Below, one piece after another: positions 54,803 through 63,991 of a stretch of DNA of 64,000 nt. The notes beneath the pieces are model-generated. The model worked only from the letters and a program-made list of their open reading frames with translations. It did not search any database and was not told the origin of the DNA. Source of the stretch: Deltaproteobacteria bacterium IMCC39524 (GTDB taxonomy: Bacteria; Desulfobacterota; Desulfuromonadia; Desulfuromonadales; BM103); assembly GCA_029667085.1 (NCBI GenBank), contig JARUHJ010000001.1, positions 434,001 through 498,000 on the forward strand, in the 5' to 3' direction. Within the stretch, counting starts at the first letter, position 1. Each line of letters begins with the position of its first letter. The translations under genes were made by a program, and so were the position numbers.

Positions 54803-55804
54803 TTAGTGCCATAAACCACTAACATGCCACCGCGGCTTACGAATCCGTTGGCCGCTTGCTAAGTCCCACTCAGCAAATAAATTTTCATATGGTGGTGTTA
54901 AAACATTCGGGCGAAGGCCCTCTTCCAGTTCGAGGAGTCGATTTACGCGCTCTTCTGTTGGTGGATGCGTTCTCAATAGCGATGGTTCTGGTGTTCGATA
55001 GCCTGGCATGATTACGCGTCGCCAAAGAGGGTTCTGCCTTCTCTCCAGTTTAACCAGCGCCCGCGCCAGCCCTTCTGGGTCACCAGTTAGCATGGCCGCA
55101 TTAAGATCAGCGTCATATTCGCGGACCCGCGAGAGGCCTAACTGTGCCAGCGCGCTGATTTGGGGGGCAAACAACAGAATGAGCACGGCCCACCAGTTGA
55201 TATGGTGCTCAGAAAATAAGATAAGTGGCAAATTCAGCAGCAAGAGAATCTGTCCGATGGTCGAGAGCGTACTGGTGAATCGACTGGCCATGTCAGCAAG
55301 ACCCATAACACAGATATCGTTGTTGCGAATATGACTCACCTCATGTGCCAACACTCCGACCAGTTCTCTCCAGTCTAACGTTCTGATTAGTCCATCAGTG
55401 ATTGCAATCGCTGATTTCTCTCGTGTGCCAACAGCAAAAGCATTGATAACATTAGTTGGCAAATAATGAGGGACAGGAAGGTCATTTAACCCCGCTCTTC
55501 GAGACAGCTCATTTAACGCCTGATAAATCTGCGGAGCCTCGCTCTTTGTGATAGGGCGCGCTCGGTACAGACGCATGACCAGTTGCGGGGAAGCTGTTGG
55601 GCTAAATAATACCAGCATCACGCCGAGCACCATGAGCATGAAAATCCCGTCGGAGCCCCAGAGAATCCACCCCAGCAACGCTAAGTACCCAGCCAGAAAG
55701 ATAAGTAACGCCAAAGTCTGCATCCGATTGATTGCCGAATGGCGTATCCAGTTTTGCGTGTTAATCCTCAATTCAAAGCAACCCTTCAAAAGCCTGTGAG
55801 TCAT
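54803..55804 (-). CDS. htpX: HtpX-like M48 membrane metalloprotease
   Basis: The 333-residue protein has two N-terminal membrane segments (about 32-68), the zinc motif HEVSH (H154) and two further hydrophobic segments (about 180-215), with REYDADLNA carrying the third zinc ligand. HtpX degrades misfolded inner-membrane proteins under heat stress. No clear RBS for ATG 55804. Last gene of the chaperone and protease run. Confidence 0.9.
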   Translation of the reverse strand: MTHRLLKGCFELRINTQNWIRHSAINRMQTLALLIFLAGYLALLGWILWGSDGIFMLMVLGVMLVLFSPTASPQLVMRLYRARPITKSEAPQIYQALNELSRRAGLNDLPVPHYLPTNVINAFAVGTREKSAIAITDGLIRTLDWRELVGVLAHEVSHIRNNDICVMGLADMASRFTSTLSTIGQILLLLNLPLILFSEHHINWWAVLILLFAPQISALAQLGLSRVREYDADLNAAMLTGDPEGLARALVKLERRQNPLWRRVIMPGYRTPEPSLLRTHPPTEERVNRLLELEEGLRPNVLTPPYENLFAEWDLASGQRIRKPRWHVSGLWH

Positions 55805-56093
55805 TTAGTTTCAGCACAAACAAAGGTGCGATATGAGAATCATAACATACCTTGTACAGCATGTTGAACGAGGCTTGGCACGAAATTATATCGCTAAATG
55901 ATGCGCTCCGTCTCTCACTTGATAACCCCAGTCAGTAAACGCTAATGGTGCTTATCAAAAAGGAATCTGTAGCCATTTATTTAATATTATGTTGTCTTGG
56001 ATTTTACAGACTTAACATATTCAAATGGCCACCTGGATCATCTCCTGGTGGCCATAGTTTTGTTGTCTTACGTGGTTACATCAATAATAAGTG
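55805..56093. other. Spacer after the CheB-CheR kinase gene
   Basis: Contains only the hairpin at 56023. TTGGCACG at 55875 looked like a sigma54 -24 element but has no TTGC at the right distance. Confidence 0.4.
56023..56065 (-). terminator. Probable terminator of the CheB-CheR kinase gene
   Basis: ATGGCCACC and GGTGGCCAT form a perfect 9-bp stem with a 13-base loop, 30 bp downstream of the stop. The T run is weak on both strands. Confidence 0.5.
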
Positions 56094-59000
56094 CTAATCA
56101 GGTTTTTCACCGTCGGTCTTAACATAGCGGGCCACTGTTTCGTAGATTTTCTCCAGGCGTAGCGGCTTGACCAAATAATCGTCCATGCCTGCCCTCAGTG
56201 CAATTTCCTGACTCTCCTCGCTGGCATGAGCACTGAGTGCTATAATGGGGATGTGCCCACCGGCTTCCTCCTCCTGTGTCCTGATCAGTCGTGTTACTTC
56301 ATAGCCATCGAGATATGGCATTTGAATATCCATCAGGATCAGGTCGAAGCTTGAGTTTCGCCAAGCCTCGATCGCGTCACGGCCATTTTCGACGATAACC
56401 AGATCGAGGTTGCTTTCCGCCGTCTGCATTGTCAGTAAAGATCTTAACATCGGGTCGTCTTCTGCCACGAGAATGCGCAGCGGCCTAAAAGACACGCAGA
56501 GCTCCCCGGCCGATTTCGTTTGAGCTGAGGGTTGTTCGTCCTCGTCGGAGGCACTCTGGAGCGGAATGGTGAAAGACAGGGTTGAGCCTTCGCCAACGCG
56601 ACTTTTGGCTCTGATCTTCCCTCCCATCCGCTCTACCAGCCCCTTGCAGATCGACAGCCCTAAACCAACTCCGCCATGTTCCCTGGTATTGGAGCTGTCC
56701 AGCTGGGTGAACCCATTGAACATACCCTTAATATTTTCCTGTGGGATGCCGATGCCGGTATCTCGAACCGAGAAAATAAGCATCGGCGAGTTCTGTTCGG
56801 TCTGCTCGGCTGGCAAGAGATTGACGCTGATTTTAACCTCGCCCTGTTCCGTGAACTTAATGGCATTACTGACCAGGTTGACCAGAACCTGGCGCAGGCG
56901 CATCTGGTCGCCAATAAAGTCTTTTGGAACATCACTGCCGATGTCCAGCCTCATGGCCAGACCTTTCTTTTCTGCCTGCAACTGCATGATGTCTGTGACC
57001 TCGCTGATGCCGTGGCGCAAGTCAAATTTTTCCCTTTTCAGAGTCAGCCTGTCTGCCTCAATTCGCGAAAAATCAAGGATGTCTCCAAGCAGTTCCATTA
57101 AGGATTCCGCCGCGGTGTCAGCCAGAGCAAGGCAACGTAAGAGTTCTGGCTTGAGGTTGCCCTGTTGCAGGAGTTCAATAACGCCGATGATTGTCGTCAT
57201 CGGTGTGCGAATCTCGTGGCTCATAGTAGCGAGAAACTCACTTTTCGCCTGACTTGCTTTTTCCGCCTCGCGTTTAGCCTGCCGTAGAGAAGCCTCCATG
57301 TTTAAGCGTTCTGTAGCGTCCTGTATTCCTAACAGGATGGAATCCTGAGCGGTCTCCCTAACACGCATTTTGCGGGCGGAGAGAAGCATTGACCGGGGCC
57401 CCAAGTGGGGGAAGTCAACCGTCAGCTGAAAATTGTCCATCTGTGTGCTTTTGGGGAGAATTTTTTCAAGCAGCAAGCGCAGGTCGGGATTATCCCACTG
57501 CCCGGAGCCCAATTCAAAAATACTTTTCCCCTCGGTCTGGTGTGGTGCTGCCTGGAACTTTTCATAAAAAGCGGGGTTGGCGGATTTGACCCGAAGCTCG
57601 GAATCGAGAACCAGCAGAGGATCTTTTATCGTATCGACGATGCGCAAGGCATACTTGTGGGCCGTTTCGATGTCCTGCATACTCTTTTTCAGTCGGTCGA
57701 TGTCAAAAAGGGTGATGACCGCACCTTCGATTTTTTCTTCCATGGTTTTATAAGGGCGGATACGCAGCAGGTTCCAGAGGTTTCTTCGATCCAGAATCTC
57801 CTTTTCAAAGGGCTCTCCGGTGCGAATAGTGTTTCGCAGGATTTCTTCCAGACCCGGCAATAATAGATGTAAATTGAGGACGCTGATCGGTTGTCCGACG
57901 TCGTTCTGGCTGATGTTGAAGGTGCCTTCTGCATTTGGGCTGACAAGGCGGATGCGCAAATCTGCTTCAACAATCACGAAAGGAATCTGGGCGCTAAGCA
58001 GTAAGTTGCGGAGGTCCCCATGAGACTGGGTCAGCTCAGCATTTCTGGCCTGTAGCTCGGCATTGACAGTCGAAAGCTCTTCGTTGCTCGATTCCAGCTC
58101 TTCCTTGGCGGTCTCCAGCTCTTCATTGATGCTCTGCAATTCCTCGTTGCTGGAAAGGATTTCTTCGTTCGCTATCTTGGTGTCTTCCAGCGACTTGTCG
58201 CGGTCTTCGATCAGGGTCTGCATATATTCCCTGGTCGAATACAGGTCCTGTCGCAGTCGCAATAATTCCTCTTCGGAAGCAGAAGCGGCCATTCCTTGCC
58301 TGGCCTTTGGACCCTGTGTGGTGTCTTTTTGCAACTCCAGCGGCTCGAACAGCACCAGGTACAGGGCCGTATTGTCCGGCCCGCTAAAGGGAATAACCTC
58401 CAGATTGAGGCCATGGAGAGCGTCTTTGAGAGTAATGCGCAAATTCTCTTTACGCTGGGGTGTCTGTTTTTTTTTAGTGCTGTAGATCAAGGTGCGCAAT
58501 TCCATGCGCAAGTCATCATGCACCATCTTCATTAGCTTTAGACTTGCCTTGCCAGGCATAGGCCGCAGGTAAAAGCTGGTGTCACCACGAAAATGCAAAA
58601 GATTCATTTCCTGGTCAATCACAACTGCTGCCGGATGGTACTTGCACAACAGAATCCGGTCGGTCAGTGTCTGTAAATCAGGCGAGGTTGCAGAGTCCGC
58701 CTGCGGAGCGAAAAACGGCGAGTGGGGCAATTTAATGACATTCGCTTTCGGTTGCTGACTGAATTCGTGCTCTGCTAGTTGCGGACCATTCTTTTTGTAA
58801 AAAAGCCGCTGCCTCTTATTCGCAGGAACAAAAAGTTCATCGAAAGAGCCGATACTTTCTGAAGCGCCAAGCAAGAGGAAGGCACCGGGGTTAAGAGCGT
58901 AATGGAATAGGGGCATGACCTTCTTCTGTAAGTTTGAATCGAAGTAAATCAGGACATTGCGGCAGCTTATCAAGTCTAAACGAGAGAATGGTGGATCGTG

Positions 59001-60263
59001 GGTGAAGTCCTGACGAGCGAAGACACATAGTTCACGAACCGATTTCTTAACCTGGTAGCCATCACGGGTTTCGTCAAAGAATGTCTGTAGCCTCATCTGA
59101 CTGAGGTCTGCAACCTCAGCTTTTGTAAATAAACCACGCCGAGCCTTGTTGATTGCCGGTTCGCTGATATCGGTGCCAAAGACTTGAATTGGCACAGAAT
59201 ATCCTTGGGCTTCCATAAATTCCAGCAGGCTGAGAGCTATGGAGTAGACTTCTTGTCCGGTCGCGCAGCCGGGAACCCAGATGCGCAACGGGTTGTCCTC
59301 TCCTTTGCCGTCAACAATCGCAGGGTAGACTGTTTGGCTGAGGGCTTCGAAGGCTGCCGGGTCGCGGAAGAAACTGGTGACCTTGATCAGCATATCCTCA
59401 TTCAGTGCGGCGGCCTCCTCAGAGTGCTCTCGCAGGTAGTCGGCATACTCAGTCAGCTTATTCAACTTATTGATCGCCATGCGGCGCAGGATGCGTCGAC
59501 TGACAGTGGTGCGCTTGTAACCGACATAATCAAACCCCAGAGCTTTCAAGTTATCGAGGATCTGTTCAATCACATCCTTGTCCAGTTCCTCAAAGATTTC
59601 AGCTGAGGTGGCAGTCTTGGGCGGCAACTGAAAGACAGGATGCCGTGCCAGCCTGGCGATTTCGCGGCCAATTCCTTCAGGGGGCAGGACCAGGTCCACG
59701 CAGCCTGCGGCGATTGCATGGCATGGCATCTCTGGAAACTCGGCGCTCTTTCCGTCTTGGGCGAAGGTTATTCCGCCTTCTGCCTTGATCGCCTTCAGGC
59801 CTTTGCTGCCGTCGGAACCTGTGCCGGAGAGAACCACGCCGATACAGGATTCATGTAAATTTGAAGCCAAGGATAGAAAAAAATGATCGATAGAGAGAGT
59901 TGGGACAGTGCCCCTGTCACGCGGCATCAGTTTCAGGGTTCGCCCTTCAAGCGACAGTGACTGCGCCGGAGGAATGACATAAACCTTGTTCGGCTGGATC
60001 GGCATGTCGTTCTCAATGGTGAGAACCGGCATGCTGGTTGCTTTGGAAAGCAACTCGGCAAGGTTGCTGTGGTAGGTGGGGTTCAGGTGTTGGACCAGGA
60101 CAAAGGCCATGCCCGTATCGTCGGGGATCGTTGCGAGCAGCTGCCTGACAGCAGTGAAGCCACCGGCCGAGGCACCTATACCGACCACCGCAAAGCAGGG
60201 GTCGTATTGATGATTATCTAATGTTTGCTGATCAGAAGGAATCGGGGGTTTCTTTTTCGTCAT
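56094..60263 (-). CDS. CheB-CheR-PAS hybrid sensor histidine kinase
   Basis: A 1389-residue soluble protein. N-terminal CheB methylesterase (about 22-205: GIGASAGG Ser, QHL His, GSDG Asp), CheR methyltransferase (about 220-480: PGCATGQEVYS, FGTDISE, CRNVLIYF), a long Glu-rich coiled coil (about 665-750), PAS domains, HisKA with H1016 (MSHEIRTPM), HATPase and a C-terminal receiver (ILMDIQMPYLDG). Chemotaxis-type CheB and CheR fused to a kinase form a known but poorly understood sensor class; no chemotaxis gene is nearby. The frame opens at 60386, yet ATG 60263 has GGAGA. Lacks a transmembrane part. Confidence 0.92.
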   Translation of the reverse strand: MTKKKPPIPSDQQTLDNHQYDPCFAVVGIGASAGGFTAVRQLLATIPDDTGMAFVLVQHLNPTYHSNLAELLSKATSMPVLTIENDMPIQPNKVYVIPPAQSLSLEGRTLKLMPRDRGTVPTLSIDHFFLSLASNLHESCIGVVLSGTGSDGSKGLKAIKAEGGITFAQDGKSAEFPEMPCHAIAAGCVDLVLPPEGIGREIARLARHPVFQLPPKTATSAEIFEELDKDVIEQILDNLKALGFDYVGYKRTTVSRRILRRMAINKLNKLTEYADYLREHSEEAAALNEDMLIKVTSFFRDPAAFEALSQTVYPAIVDGKGEDNPLRIWVPGCATGQEVYSIALSLLEFMEAQGYSVPIQVFGTDISEPAINKARRGLFTKAEVADLSQMRLQTFFDETRDGYQVKKSVRELCVFARQDFTHDPPFSRLDLISCRNVLIYFDSNLQKKVMPLFHYALNPGAFLLLGASESIGSFDELFVPANKRQRLFYKKNGPQLAEHEFSQQPKANVIKLPHSPFFAPQADSATSPDLQTLTDRILLCKYHPAAVVIDQEMNLLHFRGDTSFYLRPMPGKASLKLMKMVHDDLRMELRTLIYSTKKKQTPQRKENLRITLKDALHGLNLEVIPFSGPDNTALYLVLFEPLELQKDTTQGPKARQGMAASASEEELLRLRQDLYSTREYMQTLIEDRDKSLEDTKIANEEILSSNEELQSINEELETAKEELESSNEELSTVNAELQARNAELTQSHGDLRNLLLSAQIPFVIVEADLRIRLVSPNAEGTFNISQNDVGQPISVLNLHLLLPGLEEILRNTIRTGEPFEKEILDRRNLWNLLRIRPYKTMEEKIEGAVITLFDIDRLKKSMQDIETAHKYALRIVDTIKDPLLVLDSELRVKSANPAFYEKFQAAPHQTEGKSIFELGSGQWDNPDLRLLLEKILPKSTQMDNFQLTVDFPHLGPRSMLLSARKMRVRETAQDSILLGIQDATERLNMEASLRQAKREAEKASQAKSEFLATMSHEIRTPMTTIIGVIELLQQGNLKPELLRCLALADTAAESLMELLGDILDFSRIEADRLTLKREKFDLRHGISEVTDIMQLQAEKKGLAMRLDIGSDVPKDFIGDQMRLRQVLVNLVSNAIKFTEQGEVKISVNLLPAEQTEQNSPMLIFSVRDTGIGIPQENIKGMFNGFTQLDSSNTREHGGVGLGLSICKGLVERMGGKIRAKSRVGEGSTLSFTIPLQSASDEDEQPSAQTKSAGELCVSFRPLRILVAEDDPMLRSLLTMQTAESNLDLVIVENGRDAIEAWRNSSFDLILMDIQMPYLDGYEVTRLIRTQEEEAGGHIPIIALSAHASEESQEIALRAGMDDYLVKPLRLEKIYETVARYVKTDGEKPD

Positions 60264-60624
60264 CTGCTCTCCAAAAAACAACAACGTCAACCCATCCCCT
60301 GGAACCAGGAGAAAAGTTGACCCCAAGTCATGAGGATTAAAAAACGACACAGGCTTTATCAATGCCGGGACGTTTGCCATCAGCATTTATAATTTTTAAC
60401 AGATTACCATCCGAAATCCGGTTCTTCAATAGAGTTAATGCTAAGAGATGGTATCTGCAAACAGGAGAACCTCAGCAGCAATTTTTTTATACGCCGCCAC
60501 TCATCTGGTCGACTTCAACGTCTCTGCATGCCCGGAAGCGCTCAGCCTGAAGAAGCTACCACGGAATGAAGAACAGTCGGTTCTGTTCTGCCCTTGACAG
60601 CCCGAGTCATGGGCCATCCTGGAG
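60264..60624. other. Intergenic stretch between minus-strand genes
   Basis: 361 bp; nothing recognised beyond scattered short repeats. The CheB-CheR kinase promoter is expected here but no clear -35/-10 was seen. Confidence 0.4.
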
Positions 60625-62214
60625 TCAACTGTCGAACCTCCCCTGGTTTCGGTCGTAGTCCCGCTCAGAAAGGCGGTCAGCCACCTCGTCTGGCATTGTA
60701 TCGGGCCAGACGGTCTGAGCCAGTTCACGCTCCTCGTCGGTTAACGGTTGCTGCTCAGCCAACTGATAACCCAGTACCGTCATGTTCGCTTCCGAGATAT
60801 CAACCCCTTGAGTAGCACGCTGTTGAATACGGCGGCGCAATTCTGCCTCGGCAACCTGGAAGTCGAGAATGACGAGAGGGGCCGATAACTCTGCGGCGAG
60901 ACAGCGCAGCCTGTCTCTCTGCAGCTTTTTCAGGAAGGTGGCATCGACAATCACCGAATAGCCGGCGGTAAGCACTGCTTTGGCGAGCAGCTGCAGCCTC
61001 TCGTAGGTTGCCTGATTGGCCTTGTCGTCATAAATACCGCCACCGGGAGGCGAGTGGCTGTTTGTTGTTGCACTCAGCCCGTGCAGACGCTTGCGCTCCC
61101 TGTCGGACTGCAGGTGGATAAAGCCGCCGCTATCCGAAAGTTTACGAACGAAAGTAGTCTTGCCAGAGCCGGAGAGCCCATGGGTAATGATCAGTCGCTT
61201 GGGTGGCTTTGCCGTGAAGCTGCCGGCCAGATCCAGGTAACTGTGGTAGCGTTCAATGTCCAGTTTTCTTTCTGTATCACTCAAGCCGGGTTGGCCCAGC
61301 CGCATGCACAGCACCTTGGTGCGAACCATGGCCCGGTAGAGCTTGTAGAAACGCAACAGCTCCAGCCCTTGATAATCCCCGGACTCCTGCAGGTAACGAT
61401 TCAGAAAGTGCCAACCAAGCTTTGCTTCTCCCCGATCATCCAGATCCATAACCAGAAAAGCGATGTCATTAATAACATCAATCCAGCGTAGGTTGTCGTT
61501 GAACTCGATGCAGTCAAAAAGGACGGGCTCATTATCAATCCAGGCCATGTTGGCCAGATGCAAATCACCGTGGCATTCACGAATAAAACCTTCTGCCTTT
61601 CGTTGCCAAAGAATTTCATGCTGATCATCGCAGCTCTTGCGAGTCCATTCTTCAAGCCCTTTCACCTTGCGATATTCTTTTACGGAGAGCAGCGCTTTGA
61701 TCTGGGTGAAGTTTTCGAGCACAGGATCAATAACTGCTTGCGGGGTTCCATATGGCTGTTCTGGCCCGGCAACGTCTGCGGCTTGATGAACGTTGGCGAT
61801 CATGATAGCGAAGCAGTCGAGCTGCCGGGCGCCCAGGAGGCCAGCCGCCAGCACCCGATCAAGCTGATCCTGTTGCGCAAAACGCCTCATCTTCACCGCA
61901 TAATCAAGGGCCGGCCTGCCGTGCATTTCCGGGCAAGCCGGATCCCCCCCGATTTGGTTAACACCAAGGTAGAGCTGTGGTGCAAAACGTCGATTGAGTC
62001 GTAACTCTTCAAGACAGAAATGGTGGCGTTTGGCAAGAGTGGAAAAATCAAGAAAACCAAAATTAACTGGCTTTTTCACCTTGTATGCAAAATCTCCGGC
62101 GAGAAAGACCCAGGAGATGTGGGTTTCGATCAGCGTGACTTGCTCGACCGGATGGTCGTAGAAGCCTGGTTGCAGCATGGCCTTGATAAGGGTTCTCTCT
62201 GTTGCTGCTTCCAT
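60625..62214 (-). CDS. APH-like kinase fused to P-loop ATPase
   Basis: The 529-residue protein has an N-terminal aminoglycoside-phosphotransferase/choline-kinase-like fold with the catalytic region ECHGDLHLANMAWID (about 195-210) and a C-terminal P-loop domain with GLSGSGKTTFV (Walker A, about 347-357). Such fusions are annotated as bifunctional APH/ATP-binding proteins of unknown substrate; drug resistance is unlikely. GGAG RBS before ATG 62214. Stand-alone gene. Confidence 0.85.
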   Translation of the reverse strand: MEAATERTLIKAMLQPGFYDHPVEQVTLIETHISWVFLAGDFAYKVKKPVNFGFLDFSTLAKRHHFCLEELRLNRRFAPQLYLGVNQIGGDPACPEMHGRPALDYAVKMRRFAQQDQLDRVLAAGLLGARQLDCFAIMIANVHQAADVAGPEQPYGTPQAVIDPVLENFTQIKALLSVKEYRKVKGLEEWTRKSCDDQHEILWQRKAEGFIRECHGDLHLANMAWIDNEPVLFDCIEFNDNLRWIDVINDIAFLVMDLDDRGEAKLGWHFLNRYLQESGDYQGLELLRFYKLYRAMVRTKVLCMRLGQPGLSDTERKLDIERYHSYLDLAGSFTAKPPKRLIITHGLSGSGKTTFVRKLSDSGGFIHLQSDRERKRLHGLSATTNSHSPPGGGIYDDKANQATYERLQLLAKAVLTAGYSVIVDATFLKKLQRDRLRCLAAELSAPLVILDFQVAEAELRRRIQQRATQGVDISEANMTVLGYQLAEQQPLTDEERELAQTVWPDTMPDEVADRLSERDYDRNQGRFDS

Positions 62215-62435
62215 CTATTCATCTCCAGCCTGACAGAATATATCAATAGCTTAATTGATAAGAAACACCGAGCAAGGGGGTAAGCGACCTGAAAGGTTCA
62301 ACAAACATGTTAGAGCGCTGGACGAATTTGTCAGAGTAAATTGTGGATAGATATAGCGTTAATCAGGTCAAGAGATTTTCACAAAATACCTCATAGAAAA
62401 TGTCTACCCTCGCTATTAGACTCAGAAGCCGATAT

Positions 62436-62819
62436 TCAAGAGAGAAGTCTCTGAATAGCTTCAATGACCATCGATGTCTTGTATGGTTTTGTTATGTACA
62501 TGTCGGCTCCAGCTTGCTCGCCCATGACAAGGTCTTCTTTGCTCTTTTTCGCCGTAAGTATGATGATCGGTATATGACAGGTTGCCTCGTTAGACTTTAA
62601 CTGCCGACAAACCTGGAAGCCATCAACCTCGGGAAGCATAATATCGAGAAGAATCAGATCAGGCTTCATCGTTTCTACGACATCTAATGCTGTCTGACCA
62701 TCCATCACCCCTTCAACTGTGTAACCCTCTATACTCAACAGCATGCTTTGCAGCGTCAATAGGTCTTGTTCATCTTCAACAACCAAAATCTTCTTTTTGG
62801 TCACAGCAGCCTCCGCCAT
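62436..62819 (-). CDS. Single-domain response regulator
   Basis: The 127-residue receiver has VVEDEQD, phosphoacceptor in LILLDIMLPEVDG, T in LTAKKS and K in YITKPYK. No output domain. It starts three bases after the stop of the 173-residue gene, so both are translated from one message. Partner kinase unknown; the CheB-CheR hybrid kinase is on the same strand 2 kb away. Confidence 0.88.
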   Translation of the reverse strand: MAEAAVTKKKILVVEDEQDLLTLQSMLLSIEGYTVEGVMDGQTALDVVETMKPDLILLDIMLPEVDGFQVCRQLKSNEATCHIPIIILTAKKSKEDLVMGEQAGADMYITKPYKTSMVIEAIQRLLS

Positions 62820-62822
62820 TGA

Positions 62823-63344
62823 CTAAAGTTCATCCTTACCTGCCTCATCATTCCAAAGGGGATTCTCACGATCTTCCGGGTGTAGTTTTTGCTTTTCTTC
62901 TTGATGGATATGCCAGAAGGATTGATCAATCGCCCCCTCAAGGTATTCGTGTTTTTGATCATGATGAAACGGACACCACCAGTTTTCGACGATTTTTACT
63001 AGATAGGTAATGTAACGGAAAAGCGCCACACTCATCGGGCAATAGACCTTGCAATTAAAAATCCAGTACCAGCGATAGCCTTGGAACTGAAGCCAAGTAT
63101 TCTTTGAATCAAATGTGATTTGGTTGTCGTATTGATAACGATGTGAAACCCAAGACGGCACAAACGACCAGTAGGGTCGAACATCCATTCCGCCGACATA
63201 CTTCAAATGAAATTTGACGAGTAAAATGCCAGCAATTACGAACGGAATTGTCGTGAGCAACGGTGCGTAAATCAAAGGAATGCCGAGATATCTCTTCCAG
63301 GCGGGTTGATCAATGTAATTCCTGCCAATAATAACTCTATCCAT
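62823..63344 (-). CDS. Uncharacterised protein with two membrane spans, receiver-linked
   Basis: The 173-residue product is unrecognised. It has two hydrophobic stretches (about 20-45, LGIPLIYAPLLTTIPFVIAGILLVKF, probably a membrane hairpin), many aromatic residues, a YRWYWIFNCKVYCPMSVALFRYITYLV segment with two Cys, and a WWCPFHHDQKHEY segment followed by a charged C terminus. The Cys/His residues could bind metal. Tightly linked to the downstream receiver. Start ATG 63344 without strong RBS. Confidence 0.6.
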   Translation of the reverse strand: MDRVIIGRNYIDQPAWKRYLGIPLIYAPLLTTIPFVIAGILLVKFHLKYVGGMDVRPYWSFVPSWVSHRYQYDNQITFDSKNTWLQFQGYRWYWIFNCKVYCPMSVALFRYITYLVKIVENWWCPFHHDQKHEYLEGAIDQSFWHIHQEEKQKLHPEDRENPLWNDEAGKDEL

Positions 63345-63708
63345 ATCGGTGCCTCGCTGTAGTGGATATCAAAAGAACTTGGCGGACTATACTTGATCAT
63401 TTGCAAGGGGTTAGAGCACATGTGCTCTTAGCGTTAACTTAGAAGTTCGTCAACTTGAGCTCATTGATACGTTTTCCCAATAATTTGTTGAGATCCTTTA
63501 GAGAGAAATGGCTCCGATGATGCGAATGGCCTGCAGTCTTCTTTTGTCATGTCGCCCAATCCCAGGCACCTAAGTAAACAAAGCCCTTTTAATTATACTC
63601 AGGCTTAGGTCGATGGCAAAGCAGATGGCTTTTTATTTATTCACTCGTATCGATTGGATTCGCTCAGAGTAGTTTTTTAGGATGGCTCAAAAGCCCTGAC
63701 AAATAAAA

Positions 63709-63745
63709 AAGCCCCGCTCACCGGAGGGGGGGGGGGGAGCAGGGC
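63709..63745. terminator. Terminator-like hairpin with G tract
   Basis: AAAAAAGCCCCGCTC is followed by an arm with a run of 12 G residues and GAGCAGGGC. The pairing GCCCCGCTC/GAGCAGGGC is imperfect. Strand is uncertain; no gene ends nearby. Confidence 0.45.
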
Positions 63746-63874
63746 AAGGCTCTCTGCATTATGAGGGGATCATAAGGCAGAGGAATATATAAACTTGTAA
63801 CAGCTTTTTCTGTGCTGTCCATTGACTCCTGCATGCCTCTATCCACAATAAGCTGTTTTTTCACCTCAGAAGTC

Positions 63875-63991
63875 GTGACCAATGAAAAGTTGTGAGTGTG
63901 ACTTTAGCAAACCGCAGCATTAACCAACCAAGCCACGTGCTCTTGCGGGTTTATCTTGTCGTTGTTGAAAACAACTTTTCATTAAGGTCTC
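63875..63991. repeat. Long-range inverted repeat
   Basis: AATGAAAAGTTGT (63881-63893) is the exact inverse of ACAACTTTTCATT (63971-63983), and flanking GTGACC and GGTC-TCAC extend the match with small insertions. The 77-bp centre holds no gene. It could fold as an RNA, be a binding element or mark an old insertion. Confidence 0.5.

Noticed and set aside
55875-55895. Sigma54 promoter
   Set aside because: TTGGCACG is present but the expected -12 TTGC element is missing at the right spacing.
63510-63575. 21-codon ORF near the window end
   Set aside because: Weak AGAGAG only and no conservation evidence.
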